From positions 62,001 through 126,000 of the forward strand of contig JBFLKU010000019.1 of NCBI GenBank assembly GCA_040883315.1: 64,000 nucleotides of DNA. Direction: 5' to 3'. A program made the position numbers and the translations under genes. This DNA comes from JAFGUF01 sp040883315 (GTDB lineage: Bacteria; Bacillota; Clostridia; Christensenellales; UMGS416). The notes beneath the pieces were generated by a model. The model did no database searches. It saw only the letters and a program-made list of their open reading frames with translations, and was not told the DNA's origin. Position 1 is the first letter of the stretch; each line of letters opens with the position of its first letter. This document shows positions 1 through 7,446 of this stretch, piece after piece.

Positions 1-45
1 TTACTATTCATGCTAATATTATACATTATTTTTAATTATATTAAA

Positions 46-852
46 CTACTTTTTTGTATTTTTATGCACAGAATGTGCATTATTCACTATTTCCGATGCA
101 TTTATCTCAATCGGGGCTATACTCTTTCGACAATATATTAAAAATTCGATGTTCCCTTTGGGTCCTGTAATGGGGGAAAAATCAAGCTGCTGCAGCTTAA
201 AATTAGTAGATAAATTAATATAGCTGCATACTTTTTCTATTGTTTCAATGTGAGTTTTTTTGTCTCTCACGATTCCGCCCTTTCCTACGCTTTCTCTTCC
301 GCATTCAAACTGCGGCTTAATTAGTCCTATAAAAAAAGCGTCATCTTCTGTACATTCATCGATGGCGTTAATTAATTTCGTTAATGAAATGAAGGATGCA
401 TCACATACAGCTCCGTCATATTTTTGTCCTGTTGTATCAGTAGTCAAGTATCTTGCATTGGTGCGCTCAAATACCTGCACTCTTTCATCGTTTCTAAGCT
501 GCCAGCTAAGCTGTCCATATCCTACATCCACAGCACACACCTGCTTAGCTCCATTTTGCAGTAGACAGTCTGTAAATCCGCCTGTAGATGCACCTATGTC
601 TAGCACTGACATGCCCTCCACTTTCACCAGAAATACTTCCAGCGCCTTTTCTAGCTTCAGCCCGCCTCTGCTCACATATTTAAGCTTTTCTTTTATTCTA
701 ATATCGTCATTTTCTTTTATGATTTGAGAGCTTTTATCTGCAACAATTTCATTAACAAGCACTTTGCCTGCCATTATCAGGCGCTTTGCCTGCTCTCTGG
801 ACTGACATTCGCCAATTTCCACCAAATACACATCCAGCCTGCTACCCTGCAT
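46..852 (-). CDS. tlyA: TlyA family rRNA 2'-O-methyltransferase (hemolysin A family)
   Basis: Predicted S-adenosylmethionine-dependent methyltransferase that 2'-O-methylates cytidines in ribosomal RNA, as known for TlyA. The 268-residue protein has an N-terminal S4 RNA-binding domain (about residues 1-60, beginning MQGSRLDVYLVE) and an FtsJ-like Rossmann domain. The SAM loop DIGASTGGF is near residues 85-93, an acidic motif CDASFISL near 150, and LIKPQFE near 177-183, which fits the K-D-K-E catalytic pattern. Length is normal for the family. The ATG overlaps the end of dxs by 11 bases, so the two are probably translationally coupled. It is the last gene of the OLE-oapA-dxs-tlyA unit visible here; the unit may continue left of the window. 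Confidence 0.95.
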   Translation of the reverse strand: MQGSRLDVYLVEIGECQSREQAKRLIMAGKVLVNEIVADKSSQIIKENDDIRIKEKLKYVSRGGLKLEKALEVFLVKVEGMSVLDIGASTGGFTDCLLQNGAKQVCAVDVGYGQLSWQLRNDERVQVFERTNARYLTTDTTGQKYDGAVCDASFISLTKLINAIDECTEDDAFFIGLIKPQFECGRESVGKGGIVRDKKTHIETIEKVCSYINLSTNFKLQQLDFSPITGPKGNIEFLIYCRKSIAPIEINASEIVNNAHSVHKNTKK

Positions 853-2731
853 TTTTGCCCTCTTTATTTTTTTCTACTTCTTTAATTATTCTTGCGATTC
901 CTTCTGCGTTTAGCGAATGCTCATTATAAATATATTCCTTTGAGCCTTGTTCAATAAATTTGTCATCATAGCCAAGGCAAATTACATGATTGGCATTCAT
1001 ATCATATTTATTAATATGCTCAAGCACAGCACTTCCCAGCCCGCCTTGCAGCAGATTATCTTCAATCGTTATTATAGTTTCATATTTATCCGCTATTGAT
1101 TTAAGCATCTTATTATCTAAAGGCTTTATACATCTAGCATTAAAAACGTCTGCAAAATTATATATTTTATCCGTCTTTATTGCATCTACGCATTTTACTA
1201 AAAGGTTGGAATTTGAAATCAATGCAATTTTTTTGTCTTTTGCATTTGTCACCTTTGTCCAGCTTTTCAAATTATCCTGCGGGCAATTGTACAAATTATG
1301 TACAGGCAGTTGATTCCCTAATAGTATCGCACTTGGCTGATTTATAGAAAACACGTATTCAAGTGTGTTCTTGGCTTCATATTCTGTAGCAGGAGAAAAT
1401 ACATTTAGATTTGGTATATGCCTCAAGAAAGAAATATCATATATCCCCTGATGTGTTTCGCCGTCGTTTCCTACAATTCCGCTATTATATACTAAAAATA
1501 CAACCGGTAAATTCTGTGCACATACATCGTGGATTATCTGGTCATACGACCTTTGTAAAAATGATGAATATACGCTAAAGCACGGCTTCATTCCGCCTGC
1601 TGCTAGCCCTGCCGCCATAGTAACGGCATGCTGCTCCGCTATTCCTACATCAAAAAATCTGTCAGGATATATTTCTTTGTATTCATCCAGTCCGCAGCCG
1701 CCCTGCATAGCCGCAGTTATTACACAGATTTTATCATCCTTTTTTGTCAATTCAATCAATGTTTTAGTCATATGCGCAGGCAGATTATATTTTTCTTTGT
1801 TTTTCTTTTCACCTGTTTTTATATCAAATGCTGACGTGCTATGATATTGATCCGGCATCTGACTGGCATATTTGTATCCTCTGCCTTTTCTTGTTTTGAT
1901 ATGTATCAAAACCGGTCCATTTATTTCCTTGCACTGCTCAAAAATTCTGGACATTGAAGAAATATCATGACCATCGAGTATGCCAAAATATTTAAATCCC
2001 ATCTCTTCGAATAGCATATTGTTCCAAAAAAGAAACCTTAAACTGTCTTTTATTCTGGAAAAGAAATTATATATAGGCTTTCCAACACGAGGAATGGATT
2101 TCAATGTACGAGAAAATGCCAGTTTTGCATGCACATAGCCGCTTTTTGAACGCAGTGAGTTTAGATATTTGGACATTGCGCCTACATTTTCGCTGATGGA
2201 CATTTCATTTTCATTCAATATTACAATAACATTTTCTTTGTTATGCCCGACATCATTTATGGCTTCCCATGCCATGCCGCCTGTCAGTGCTCCATCTCCT
2301 ATCAATGCTACGACGTGGTTTTTTTTGCCCTGAAGTCTGTTTGCCCTTGCCATTCCAACAGCGGCAGATATAGATGTTGATGCATGCCCTGTGTTGAAGC
2401 TATCATATCGGCCCTCTTCACGCTTTGGAAATCCGCTTATTCCATTTTCCTGACGCAGGGTAGCAAATCTTTCTTTTCTTTCTGTAATTATTTTATGGGT
2501 ATAGCACTGATGCCCTACATCAAAAATAATGCTGTCATCCGGCAGATCAAAAGCTTTGTGTATTGCCAACGTTGCCTCCACTACGCCTAGATTCGATGCC
2601 AGATGACCGCCGTTTACAGATACGGTTTCTATAATTAATTTTCTTATCTCAGTTGATAAACGATTAAGTTCATCTTTATTTAATTTTTTAATATCACTTG
2701 ATGTATTTATACTATTTAAGATATTTTCCAT
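842..2731 (-). CDS. dxs: 1-deoxy-D-xylulose-5-phosphate synthase
   Basis: Thiamine-diphosphate enzyme that condenses pyruvate and glyceraldehyde 3-phosphate to DXP, the first step of the MEP isoprenoid pathway, also feeding thiamine and pyridoxal synthesis. The protein shows the Dxs hallmarks VGHQCYTHK, FNTGHASTS, the TPP loop IGDGALTGG (near residue 145) and the C-terminal transketolase part with DVGIAEQHAVTMAAGLA. I place the start at the ATG at 2731 (MENILNSIN) because GGAG lies 9 bases upstream; the reading frame stays open 10 codons further, inside oapA. The start lies within the end of oapA, so the genes overlap. Location beside oapA and OLE RNA is the classic OLE setting of isoprenoid genes. 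Confidence 0.95.
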   Translation of the reverse strand: MENILNSINTSSDIKKLNKDELNRLSTEIRKLIIETVSVNGGHLASNLGVVEATLAIHKAFDLPDDSIIFDVGHQCYTHKIITERKERFATLRQENGISGFPKREEGRYDSFNTGHASTSISAAVGMARANRLQGKKNHVVALIGDGALTGGMAWEAINDVGHNKENVIVILNENEMSISENVGAMSKYLNSLRSKSGYVHAKLAFSRTLKSIPRVGKPIYNFFSRIKDSLRFLFWNNMLFEEMGFKYFGILDGHDISSMSRIFEQCKEINGPVLIHIKTRKGRGYKYASQMPDQYHSTSAFDIKTGEKKNKEKYNLPAHMTKTLIELTKKDDKICVITAAMQGGCGLDEYKEIYPDRFFDVGIAEQHAVTMAAGLAAGGMKPCFSVYSSFLQRSYDQIIHDVCAQNLPVVFLVYNSGIVGNDGETHQGIYDISFLRHIPNLNVFSPATEYEAKNTLEYVFSINQPSAILLGNQLPVHNLYNCPQDNLKSWTKVTNAKDKKIALISNSNLLVKCVDAIKTDKIYNFADVFNARCIKPLDNKMLKSIADKYETIITIEDNLLQGGLGSAVLEHINKYDMNANHVICLGYDDKFIEQGSKEYIYNEHSLNAEGIARIIKEVEKNKEGKNAG

Positions 2732-3290
2732 TTTTTTTGCTCCATATTCCCGTGAACACATGAATAAACCTGCCCACGGCTAAAACTATCTCTTTATTGT
2801 CCTTCATTGCTATTATTTTTCCCATAGCCTTGCCGGAAACTGTGAATCCTGCAATCAAAGCACTCAAAATGACCGAAATGGTCACTTCTGACATGCTCTG
2901 GCTTTTGGCAACTATAGAAACCATAATGATACCGCCTGCTGCACCTGATATTATGCCGCAGATATCGCCTACAACATCATTGCATATATTTGCAACTATT
3001 TCTGCACGTTTAAGCAGAAATATTCCTTCTTTTGCTCCTTTCACCCTTTTTGAGCTCATTGCTATAAAAGGAGTGATGTCAGCTGTAGCCACCGCTACGC
3101 CTATTGTATCGAAAAGTATGCCAATAAACACAAAAAAAATAAGGGCAATGAAAGCTAGTGGTAACGATAGGTTCCTTAATGTAGCTTCCGATGCCAATGA
3201 TAGAAGAGTGGCTAAAATTATTGTAATAGCAAATATTTTTGCTACCCATGACCACTGAGCTATTTTTTTATTATTAACATTTTTTTTCAA
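2712..3290 (-). CDS. oapA: OLE-associated protein OapA, integral membrane protein
   Basis: Small hydrophobic protein (192 residues from the TTG start) with about four membrane segments. It carries conserved-looking acidic motifs FDTIGVA and NDVVGDICG; the latter gives a DxxxD pattern at residues 105 and 109, which matches my recollection of a functionally important DxxxD in OapA of Bacillus halodurans. Annotation pipelines often label this family as a CorB-like Mg/Co transporter. OapA is known to bind OLE RNA and place it at the membrane. I choose TTG at 3290 because GGAG lies six bases upstream; an upstream GTG at 3383 would read through the conserved 3' end of OLE RNA. It lies just downstream of that RNA and overlaps dxs. 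Confidence 0.9.
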   Translation of the reverse strand: MKKNVNNKKIAQWSWVAKIFAITIILATLLSLASEATLRNLSLPLAFIALIFFVFIGILFDTIGVAVATADITPFIAMSSKRVKGAKEGIFLLKRAEIVANICNDVVGDICGIISGAAGGIIMVSIVAKSQSMSEVTISVILSALIAGFTVSGKAMGKIIAMKDNKEIVLAVGRFIHVFTGIWSKKNGKYLK

Positions 3291-3304
3291 AATTATCTCC
3301 AAAA

Positions 3305-3897
3305 AAATTAGAGGTGGTAGCATAGTGGATAAACCTTGCGACTTTGGTCCAGCTGGCTTTCCCCGCAGAGTACTTCCTGTCACCAGTAAAGCAGTTTCCT
3401 TTTAAACCCTGAGCCGATGTGTTGCCAACACCGGGGCTGGACTACCACTTAGTACACACTATAATCCCCACTATGCCATAAAATTCAGTCTAGGAGCTTT
3501 CCTCGGCAGTCTCACTGCTTTCTAGCCTCTTTTGCAAAAATGGTTTCATAAGGCAATCATTCAGCCATTTTGGATCCTTATAATAGCTAAACGTGTTCCA
3601 AAATCCACCAGCTTCACTCAAGGCAGGCTACACTGTACACAGCTTGGTTTTCACCGCAATACAGGTTTAATCCCGGCAAGTAGCACCATAAAAATTCGTG
3701 CCACTCGGTCAGGTCTCCACGAGAGCTGGGTCATCGCCCACATGCCGTTGCGGATCGCCCTTCTCTCTTATCTCCCAGCACAAGCCCCCAATTGGGCATC
3801 GGCGGCCAGCACAAGAAGCTTCATCGATTTGCCCTTTGACGGATTTTTAGCCCCGCCTTCAAAAGCAGTGATGCTGACTAGAATACTGCACCACCGT
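3305..3897 (-). ncRNA. ole: OLE RNA (ornate, large, extremophilic RNA)
   Basis: A roughly 590-nt, GC-richer, non-coding stretch directly upstream of oapA in an isoprenoid (dxs) operon, the diagnostic genomic position and size (about 600 nt) of OLE RNA. Read on the minus strand it starts near 3897, seven bases after a TATAAT box, and ends in a conserved-looking block before the oapA ribosome-binding site. It contains many short inverted segments and GNRA-like loops (for example GTTGGCAACAC near 3428). OLE RNA is known to form a membrane ribonucleoprotein with OapA and to affect cold, alcohol, energy and Mg2+ stress in B. halodurans. Ends are approximate. The identification rests on context, length and structure; no covariance search was run. 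Confidence 0.88.
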
Positions 3898-3903
3898 GGA
3901 GCA

Positions 3904-3933
3904 ATTATATCACAAAAGCATATCCTGTGTAAA
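3904..3933 (-). promoter_or_regulatory. Promoter of the OLE-oapA-dxs-tlyA unit
   Basis: On the minus strand a TTTACA box (3928-3933) and a perfect TATAAT box (3904-3909) are separated by 18 bases. The predicted start is an A near 3897, which sets the OLE RNA 5' end. The spacing and sequences fit a sigma-A promoter. Confidence 0.7.
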
Positions 3934-4038
3934 GAAAGTGTAACATTTTGTACATATTTATGTCTGTATACAATAAATAGGCCATTTAATGCTATAATAA
4001 CTAGGTTATTATTAATTTATAAGGTTTAGGTATATATA

Positions 4039-5223
4039 ATGTCAGAATTTTTTAGCGGAGATTTATTAAAGGTATTTTTAACAATTTTACAGGTCGCCAT
4101 CATCTTTTTGCTTCCACAGGTTTTTGTAATTCTATCTAAGAAAAACAAAATTATAAAATTTCTAAGTCCCATTGTTTTGTGCTACCTAGCCGGAATAGTG
4201 TTTTCTAACATTCCATTTTTCGGCTGGAACACAAGCATATCCACAAACATATACGAGATAAGCGTTCCTATTGCAATAGCACTGGTTCTTTTTTCTGCGG
4301 ATATTATAAAGTGGCTTCATCTAGCCAAGGATACTATCAAGTCTTTTATTTTAGTAATCGTTTCAGCTTTGGTTGTTTCATTGGTTATGGGAATGCTCTT
4401 TGCATCAAAGCTGCCTGAAGGATGGAAAGTGGCAGGGATGCTCACAGGCTGCTACACAGGTGGAACACCCAATTTAAACGCAATCGGGCAAAGTCTCGAG
4501 ATGACTAAAGACAGCATCGGAATAGTAAATATGAGTGACATGCTCTGCGGCGGCGTATATTTCATATTACTTGGCAGTGTTATAGTAAAGCTATATAGAA
4601 AAGTGCTTCCGAAGTTTGATGAAAGCAAAGTGGTGGCATCAGATGATGTTCATATACCTGCACTAGAGCCTATTTTTGAAGATGGTCTGAAAAAAGGATG
4701 GCTCAATATCGGCTTTGCGTTTTTAATTGCCGTTCTTGTCACAGGTGCATCGGTTGGCCTTGCAATGCTCATAACAGGTGAGCTGAATATGCTTGTTCTT
4801 ATTCTTTCGGTTACTACTATTTCAATAGCGCTTTCATTCTGGAAAAAGCTGCGCAGCACAAAGGGAACAGCTGCCATGGGGCAATATGCAGTTTATATCT
4901 TTTCTTTGGCGATTGGTGCTACAGTAGATATAGACCTTTTCTTCAAATCCTCCCCAATTTTCCTAGGTTTCACAGCAAGCGTAATGTTTGGAGCTATCAT
5001 ATTGCATTTAATTCTATGCAAAATATTCAAAATAGATGCTGATACTGCCATCATCACATCCACAGCTGGTGTATATGGCCCCGCCTTCATAGCCCCTGTG
5101 GCCGAGGCAATGGAAAACAGACACGTAATATTAAGCGGTCTTATAACTGGCATTTTCGGGTATGCTGTGGGCACATATTTAGGTGTTGGAATTGCGTATT
5201 TGATTAAATCGTTTTTCTATTAA
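4039..5223 (+). CDS. DUF819 family integral membrane protein
   Basis: Predicted polytopic membrane protein of 394 residues with about ten to twelve hydrophobic segments. It belongs to the DUF819 (YjcL-like) family by its overall pattern and the motif TGCYTGGTPNLNAIGQSLE near residues 136-155, a glycine/asparagine-rich stretch repeated in character near the C-terminus (TAGVYGPAFIAPVAEA). The family looks like a symporter of the keto-acid/malonate type, but no substrate is established. A TATAAT box at 3993-3998 and a weak ribosome-binding site (TAGG) precede the ATG. It is transcribed divergently from OLE RNA and ends in its own terminator at about 5250, so it is a single-gene unit. Confidence 0.85.
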   Translation: MSEFFSGDLLKVFLTILQVAIIFLLPQVFVILSKKNKIIKFLSPIVLCYLAGIVFSNIPFFGWNTSISTNIYEISVPIAIALVLFSADIIKWLHLAKDTIKSFILVIVSALVVSLVMGMLFASKLPEGWKVAGMLTGCYTGGTPNLNAIGQSLEMTKDSIGIVNMSDMLCGGVYFILLGSVIVKLYRKVLPKFDESKVVASDDVHIPALEPIFEDGLKKGWLNIGFAFLIAVLVTGASVGLAMLITGELNMLVLILSVTTISIALSFWKKLRSTKGTAAMGQYAVYIFSLAIGATVDIDLFFKSSPIFLGFTASVMFGAIILHLILCKIFKIDADTAIITSTAGVYGPAFIAPVAEAMENRHVILSGLITGIFGYAVGTYLGVGIAYLIKSFFY

Positions 5224-5248
5224 AATATTTATAATGAAATCAATATTG

Positions 5249-5276
5249 CCGTATACAAAATGTATGCGGTTTTTTA
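5249..5276 (+). terminator. Rho-independent terminator after the DUF819 gene
   Basis: Eight-base stem (CCGTATAC with GTATGCGG, one G-T pair), five-base loop, followed by a run of T residues, 25 bases after the stop codon. Confidence 0.85.
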
Positions 5277-5324
5277 TTTATTTTTATCACTGTATAAGCT
5301 GTTATTCTATTCTCAATTATAAAT

Positions 5325-5362
5325 ATAAAATAAAGAGATGCTTCTTATTGAAACATCTCTTT
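5325..5362 (-). terminator. Terminator downstream of tRNA-Leu(CAA)
   Basis: On the minus strand AAAGAGATG pairs with CATCTCTTT across a 13-base loop, followed by an AT-rich tract starting TTTATTTTAT. It begins at the CCA end of the tRNA. Confidence 0.65.
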
Positions 5363-5446
5363 GGTGCCGAAGGCCGGACTCGAACCGGCACGCCCGAAGG
5401 CACTTGATTTTGAGTCAAGCACGTCTGCCAATTTCATCACTTCGGC
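5362..5446 (-). tRNA. tRNA-Leu(CAA)
   Basis: An 85-base tRNA with acceptor stem GCCGAAG/CTTCGGC, encoded CCA, long variable arm typical of leucine tRNA, T-arm GGTTCGAGTCC and anticodon loop CTCAAAA giving CAA (reads UUG). It stands alone between the DUF819 gene and a small membrane-protein gene. Confidence 0.96.
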
Positions 5447-5532
5447 AATTGACAAAGGTTATTCTATCATAACGAATATGAAAAATCAATTAAAAAATAA
5501 GCTTTTTTGATAAATAAATTATGGTCATCATC

Positions 5533-6279
5533 CTATAATTCACTTATTGCAATCTCAGCGTGCTCTGCAAATGGATTTACACGAATTGCAAGGCTATACA
5601 AATATGGATAATGAATACGCATATGATTTATATAATCAATCCATTCAATTCCTAGCAGAATATATGCCCTTTTACAGTCATTCATAATATGGTCTTTATC
5701 CTGTTTTGATAAATTATCAAAATTGTCTCGCAGCCTCAGTTCCTCTGCTAAATGAAAAACAGCCATCAACACCTCAGTAAATGTTTCATGCTCCAGAAGC
5801 GCTTGGTTTTCCACTAAACGCAAAAGATTTGGCCTGGATTTCTCAAGCATTTCTTTAATATTCAGTATACTCTCTTTTTCGTATTCCATCACTGGAATAT
5901 GCAGTTTTTTCAAGTCTAGCATCTTGTTAAAGTCTTTTTCTGTCCAATTCGGCTTTATAATCAAATCATCACGTATCTTTATGAGTCTTTTATCGTGATT
6001 TGAAAATTCTCTTAATAAGTCAGACCCGATAATACTAAAAAATATTTCAATTATCATGTACAGCTTACTCATTTTCTTCTTTTTTTCGTTTGATTTTAAT
6101 ACTCTGTTTAGTATCAGCGAAACAAAGAACACATCAATAGGCACAAAGGCCAAATCTTCCAGTGCAAATAAAGACAAGTGATGAGCATCTCTAAATATTA
6201 GAAAGTGTACAAAATATAGAGCCGCTGACATGCCAAACAATAACACAATGAATTTATAATCATCCCTTTTTAGTTTCAT
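5533..6279 (-). CDS. Conserved hypothetical membrane-anchored protein
   Basis: I do not recognise this 248-residue protein. It has two hydrophobic N-terminal segments (about residues 10-28 and 38-60), then a lysine-rich hinge and a long, mostly helical cytoplasmic-looking domain with many charged residues (for example KDFNKMLDLKKLH and ESILNIKEMLEKSRP). GGAGG lies well spaced before the ATG, so it is a real gene. It follows the DegV gene on the same strand, but a hairpin lies between them, so co-transcription is uncertain. Function is not inferred. Confidence 0.75.
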   Translation of the reverse strand: MKLKRDDYKFIVLLFGMSAALYFVHFLIFRDAHHLSLFALEDLAFVPIDVFFVSLILNRVLKSNEKKKKMSKLYMIIEIFFSIIGSDLLREFSNHDKRLIKIRDDLIIKPNWTEKDFNKMLDLKKLHIPVMEYEKESILNIKEMLEKSRPNLLRLVENQALLEHETFTEVLMAVFHLAEELRLRDNFDNLSKQDKDHIMNDCKRAYILLGIEWIDYINHMRIHYPYLYSLAIRVNPFAEHAEIAISEL

Positions 6280-6317
6280 TTTCTGCCTCCAAGTTGTAAG
6301 TTGTATTAAAATAATAA

Positions 6318-6348
6318 AATAGAGGTATGCAGCAAATACATACCTCCT
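6318..6348 (-). terminator. Probable terminator after the DegV gene
   Basis: On the minus strand GGAGGTATG pairs with CATACCTCT around a short loop and is followed by TATTTTATTATTTT. The T tract is interrupted, so it may be a weak terminator or attenuator. Confidence 0.55.
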
Positions 6349-6369
6349 GATAAACTAATATATTCCTAT

Positions 6370-7239
6370 CTATCTTTTGCTTCCTACGAAGAACAATGCT
6401 ATAGTGCCGGGGCCTGAGTGTGAACCGACTACAGGACCAATAAAGCTATATTTAATATCTTTAATATTTGGAAATGCTTCCTTAACCATTTCGCCTACTG
6501 TTTCAGCTTCGTCCAGGCAGTCGCCGTGGCTAATAAAAACAGTTTGGTCTGTATCAGCATCTGCACTTTCTTTCATCAGATTAATCAGCTCTTTCATCGC
6601 CTTTACTCTGCCCCTTTGCTTATTCAAAAGCACTAGTCTGCCCTCATCATCTACATGAAGCACAGGCTTTATTTTCAGAGCTGTTCCCAAAACAGCAGAT
6701 ACATTCGATGCTCTGCCGCCTCTTGCTAGGTGGTTTAAATCATCAACTGTGAACAGGTGACATATTGAAGGCTGCAAATCAAATGCATATTTTGTTAAAG
6801 CTTCAAAGCTTACGCCCTCTTTTAATTTGTTTGCTACATAGTATACAAAAAGTCCTTCACCAAATGAAGCACATTTTGAGTCTACAACGGCTATCTTGCA
6901 GTCTGGATACTTCTCTCTCAGCTCTTCTTCGGCAGTAACAGCACATTGATATGAGCCAGACAAAGCAGATGAAAAGCATAAATACAATATCTCATTGCCT
7001 TTTTCTATTTCCTTTGAAAACTCTTCCAGATATCTTTGCGTATTTATTAATGCTGTCTTTGGCATAGAGCCTTTTCTTACTTTTTCATAGAATTCGGTAA
7101 TTGGCATAGATTCGCCAAAATCATCTGCATAATCGTGACCTTCCAAGGTGAATATCAGCGGAATAATCCCCACTCCAAATTCTTTTGCCATTTCCTTTGT
7201 TAGGTCGCTGCAGCTATCGGAATATAATTTAATTGCCAT
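6370..7239 (-). CDS. DegV family fatty-acid-binding protein
   Basis: A complete 289-residue DegV protein. The family binds a fatty acid between two domains; FakB members present acyl groups to the kinase FakA for phosphorylation and phospholipid synthesis. Visible family motifs are the N-terminal SDSCSDL (residues 7-13), a central CFSSALSGSYQCA, RGGRASNVSAVLG and the C-terminal HSGPGTIALFF with the conserved G-P-G. A good AGGAG lies before the ATG. No fakA is nearby, so whether this is a fatty-acid kinase partner is inferred only from family membership. Confidence 0.93.
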   Translation of the reverse strand: MAIKLYSDSCSDLTKEMAKEFGVGIIPLIFTLEGHDYADDFGESMPITEFYEKVRKGSMPKTALINTQRYLEEFSKEIEKGNEILYLCFSSALSGSYQCAVTAEEELREKYPDCKIAVVDSKCASFGEGLFVYYVANKLKEGVSFEALTKYAFDLQPSICHLFTVDDLNHLARGGRASNVSAVLGTALKIKPVLHVDDEGRLVLLNKQRGRVKAMKELINLMKESADADTDQTVFISHGDCLDEAETVGEMVKEAFPNIKDIKYSFIGPVVGSHSGPGTIALFFVGSKR

Positions 7240-7446
7240 ACTTTTCTCCTAAAAATTTAATATAGTGATTATATCATAAAAACATATATTATGTATGTAA
7301 ATTAAAAATTAATAAATTCTCATCGTGCTATTTATAGTATAAATATTTTTGTTAGTACGGCATTTACATAAATATATAAATGCTTTCAAAAAAAAGCTAT
7401 ATAGTATATAATATTATGATGAAAGCTTACTTGGAGGTTTCACTTA

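Noticed and set aside
2731..2761. Ten extra N-terminal codons of dxs
   Set aside because: They lie in oapA coding sequence; the ATG at 2731 has GGAG at normal distance.
3532..4029. 165-codon open frame on the plus strand
   Set aside because: It is antisense to OLE RNA, has no ribosome site and ends just before the DUF819 gene.
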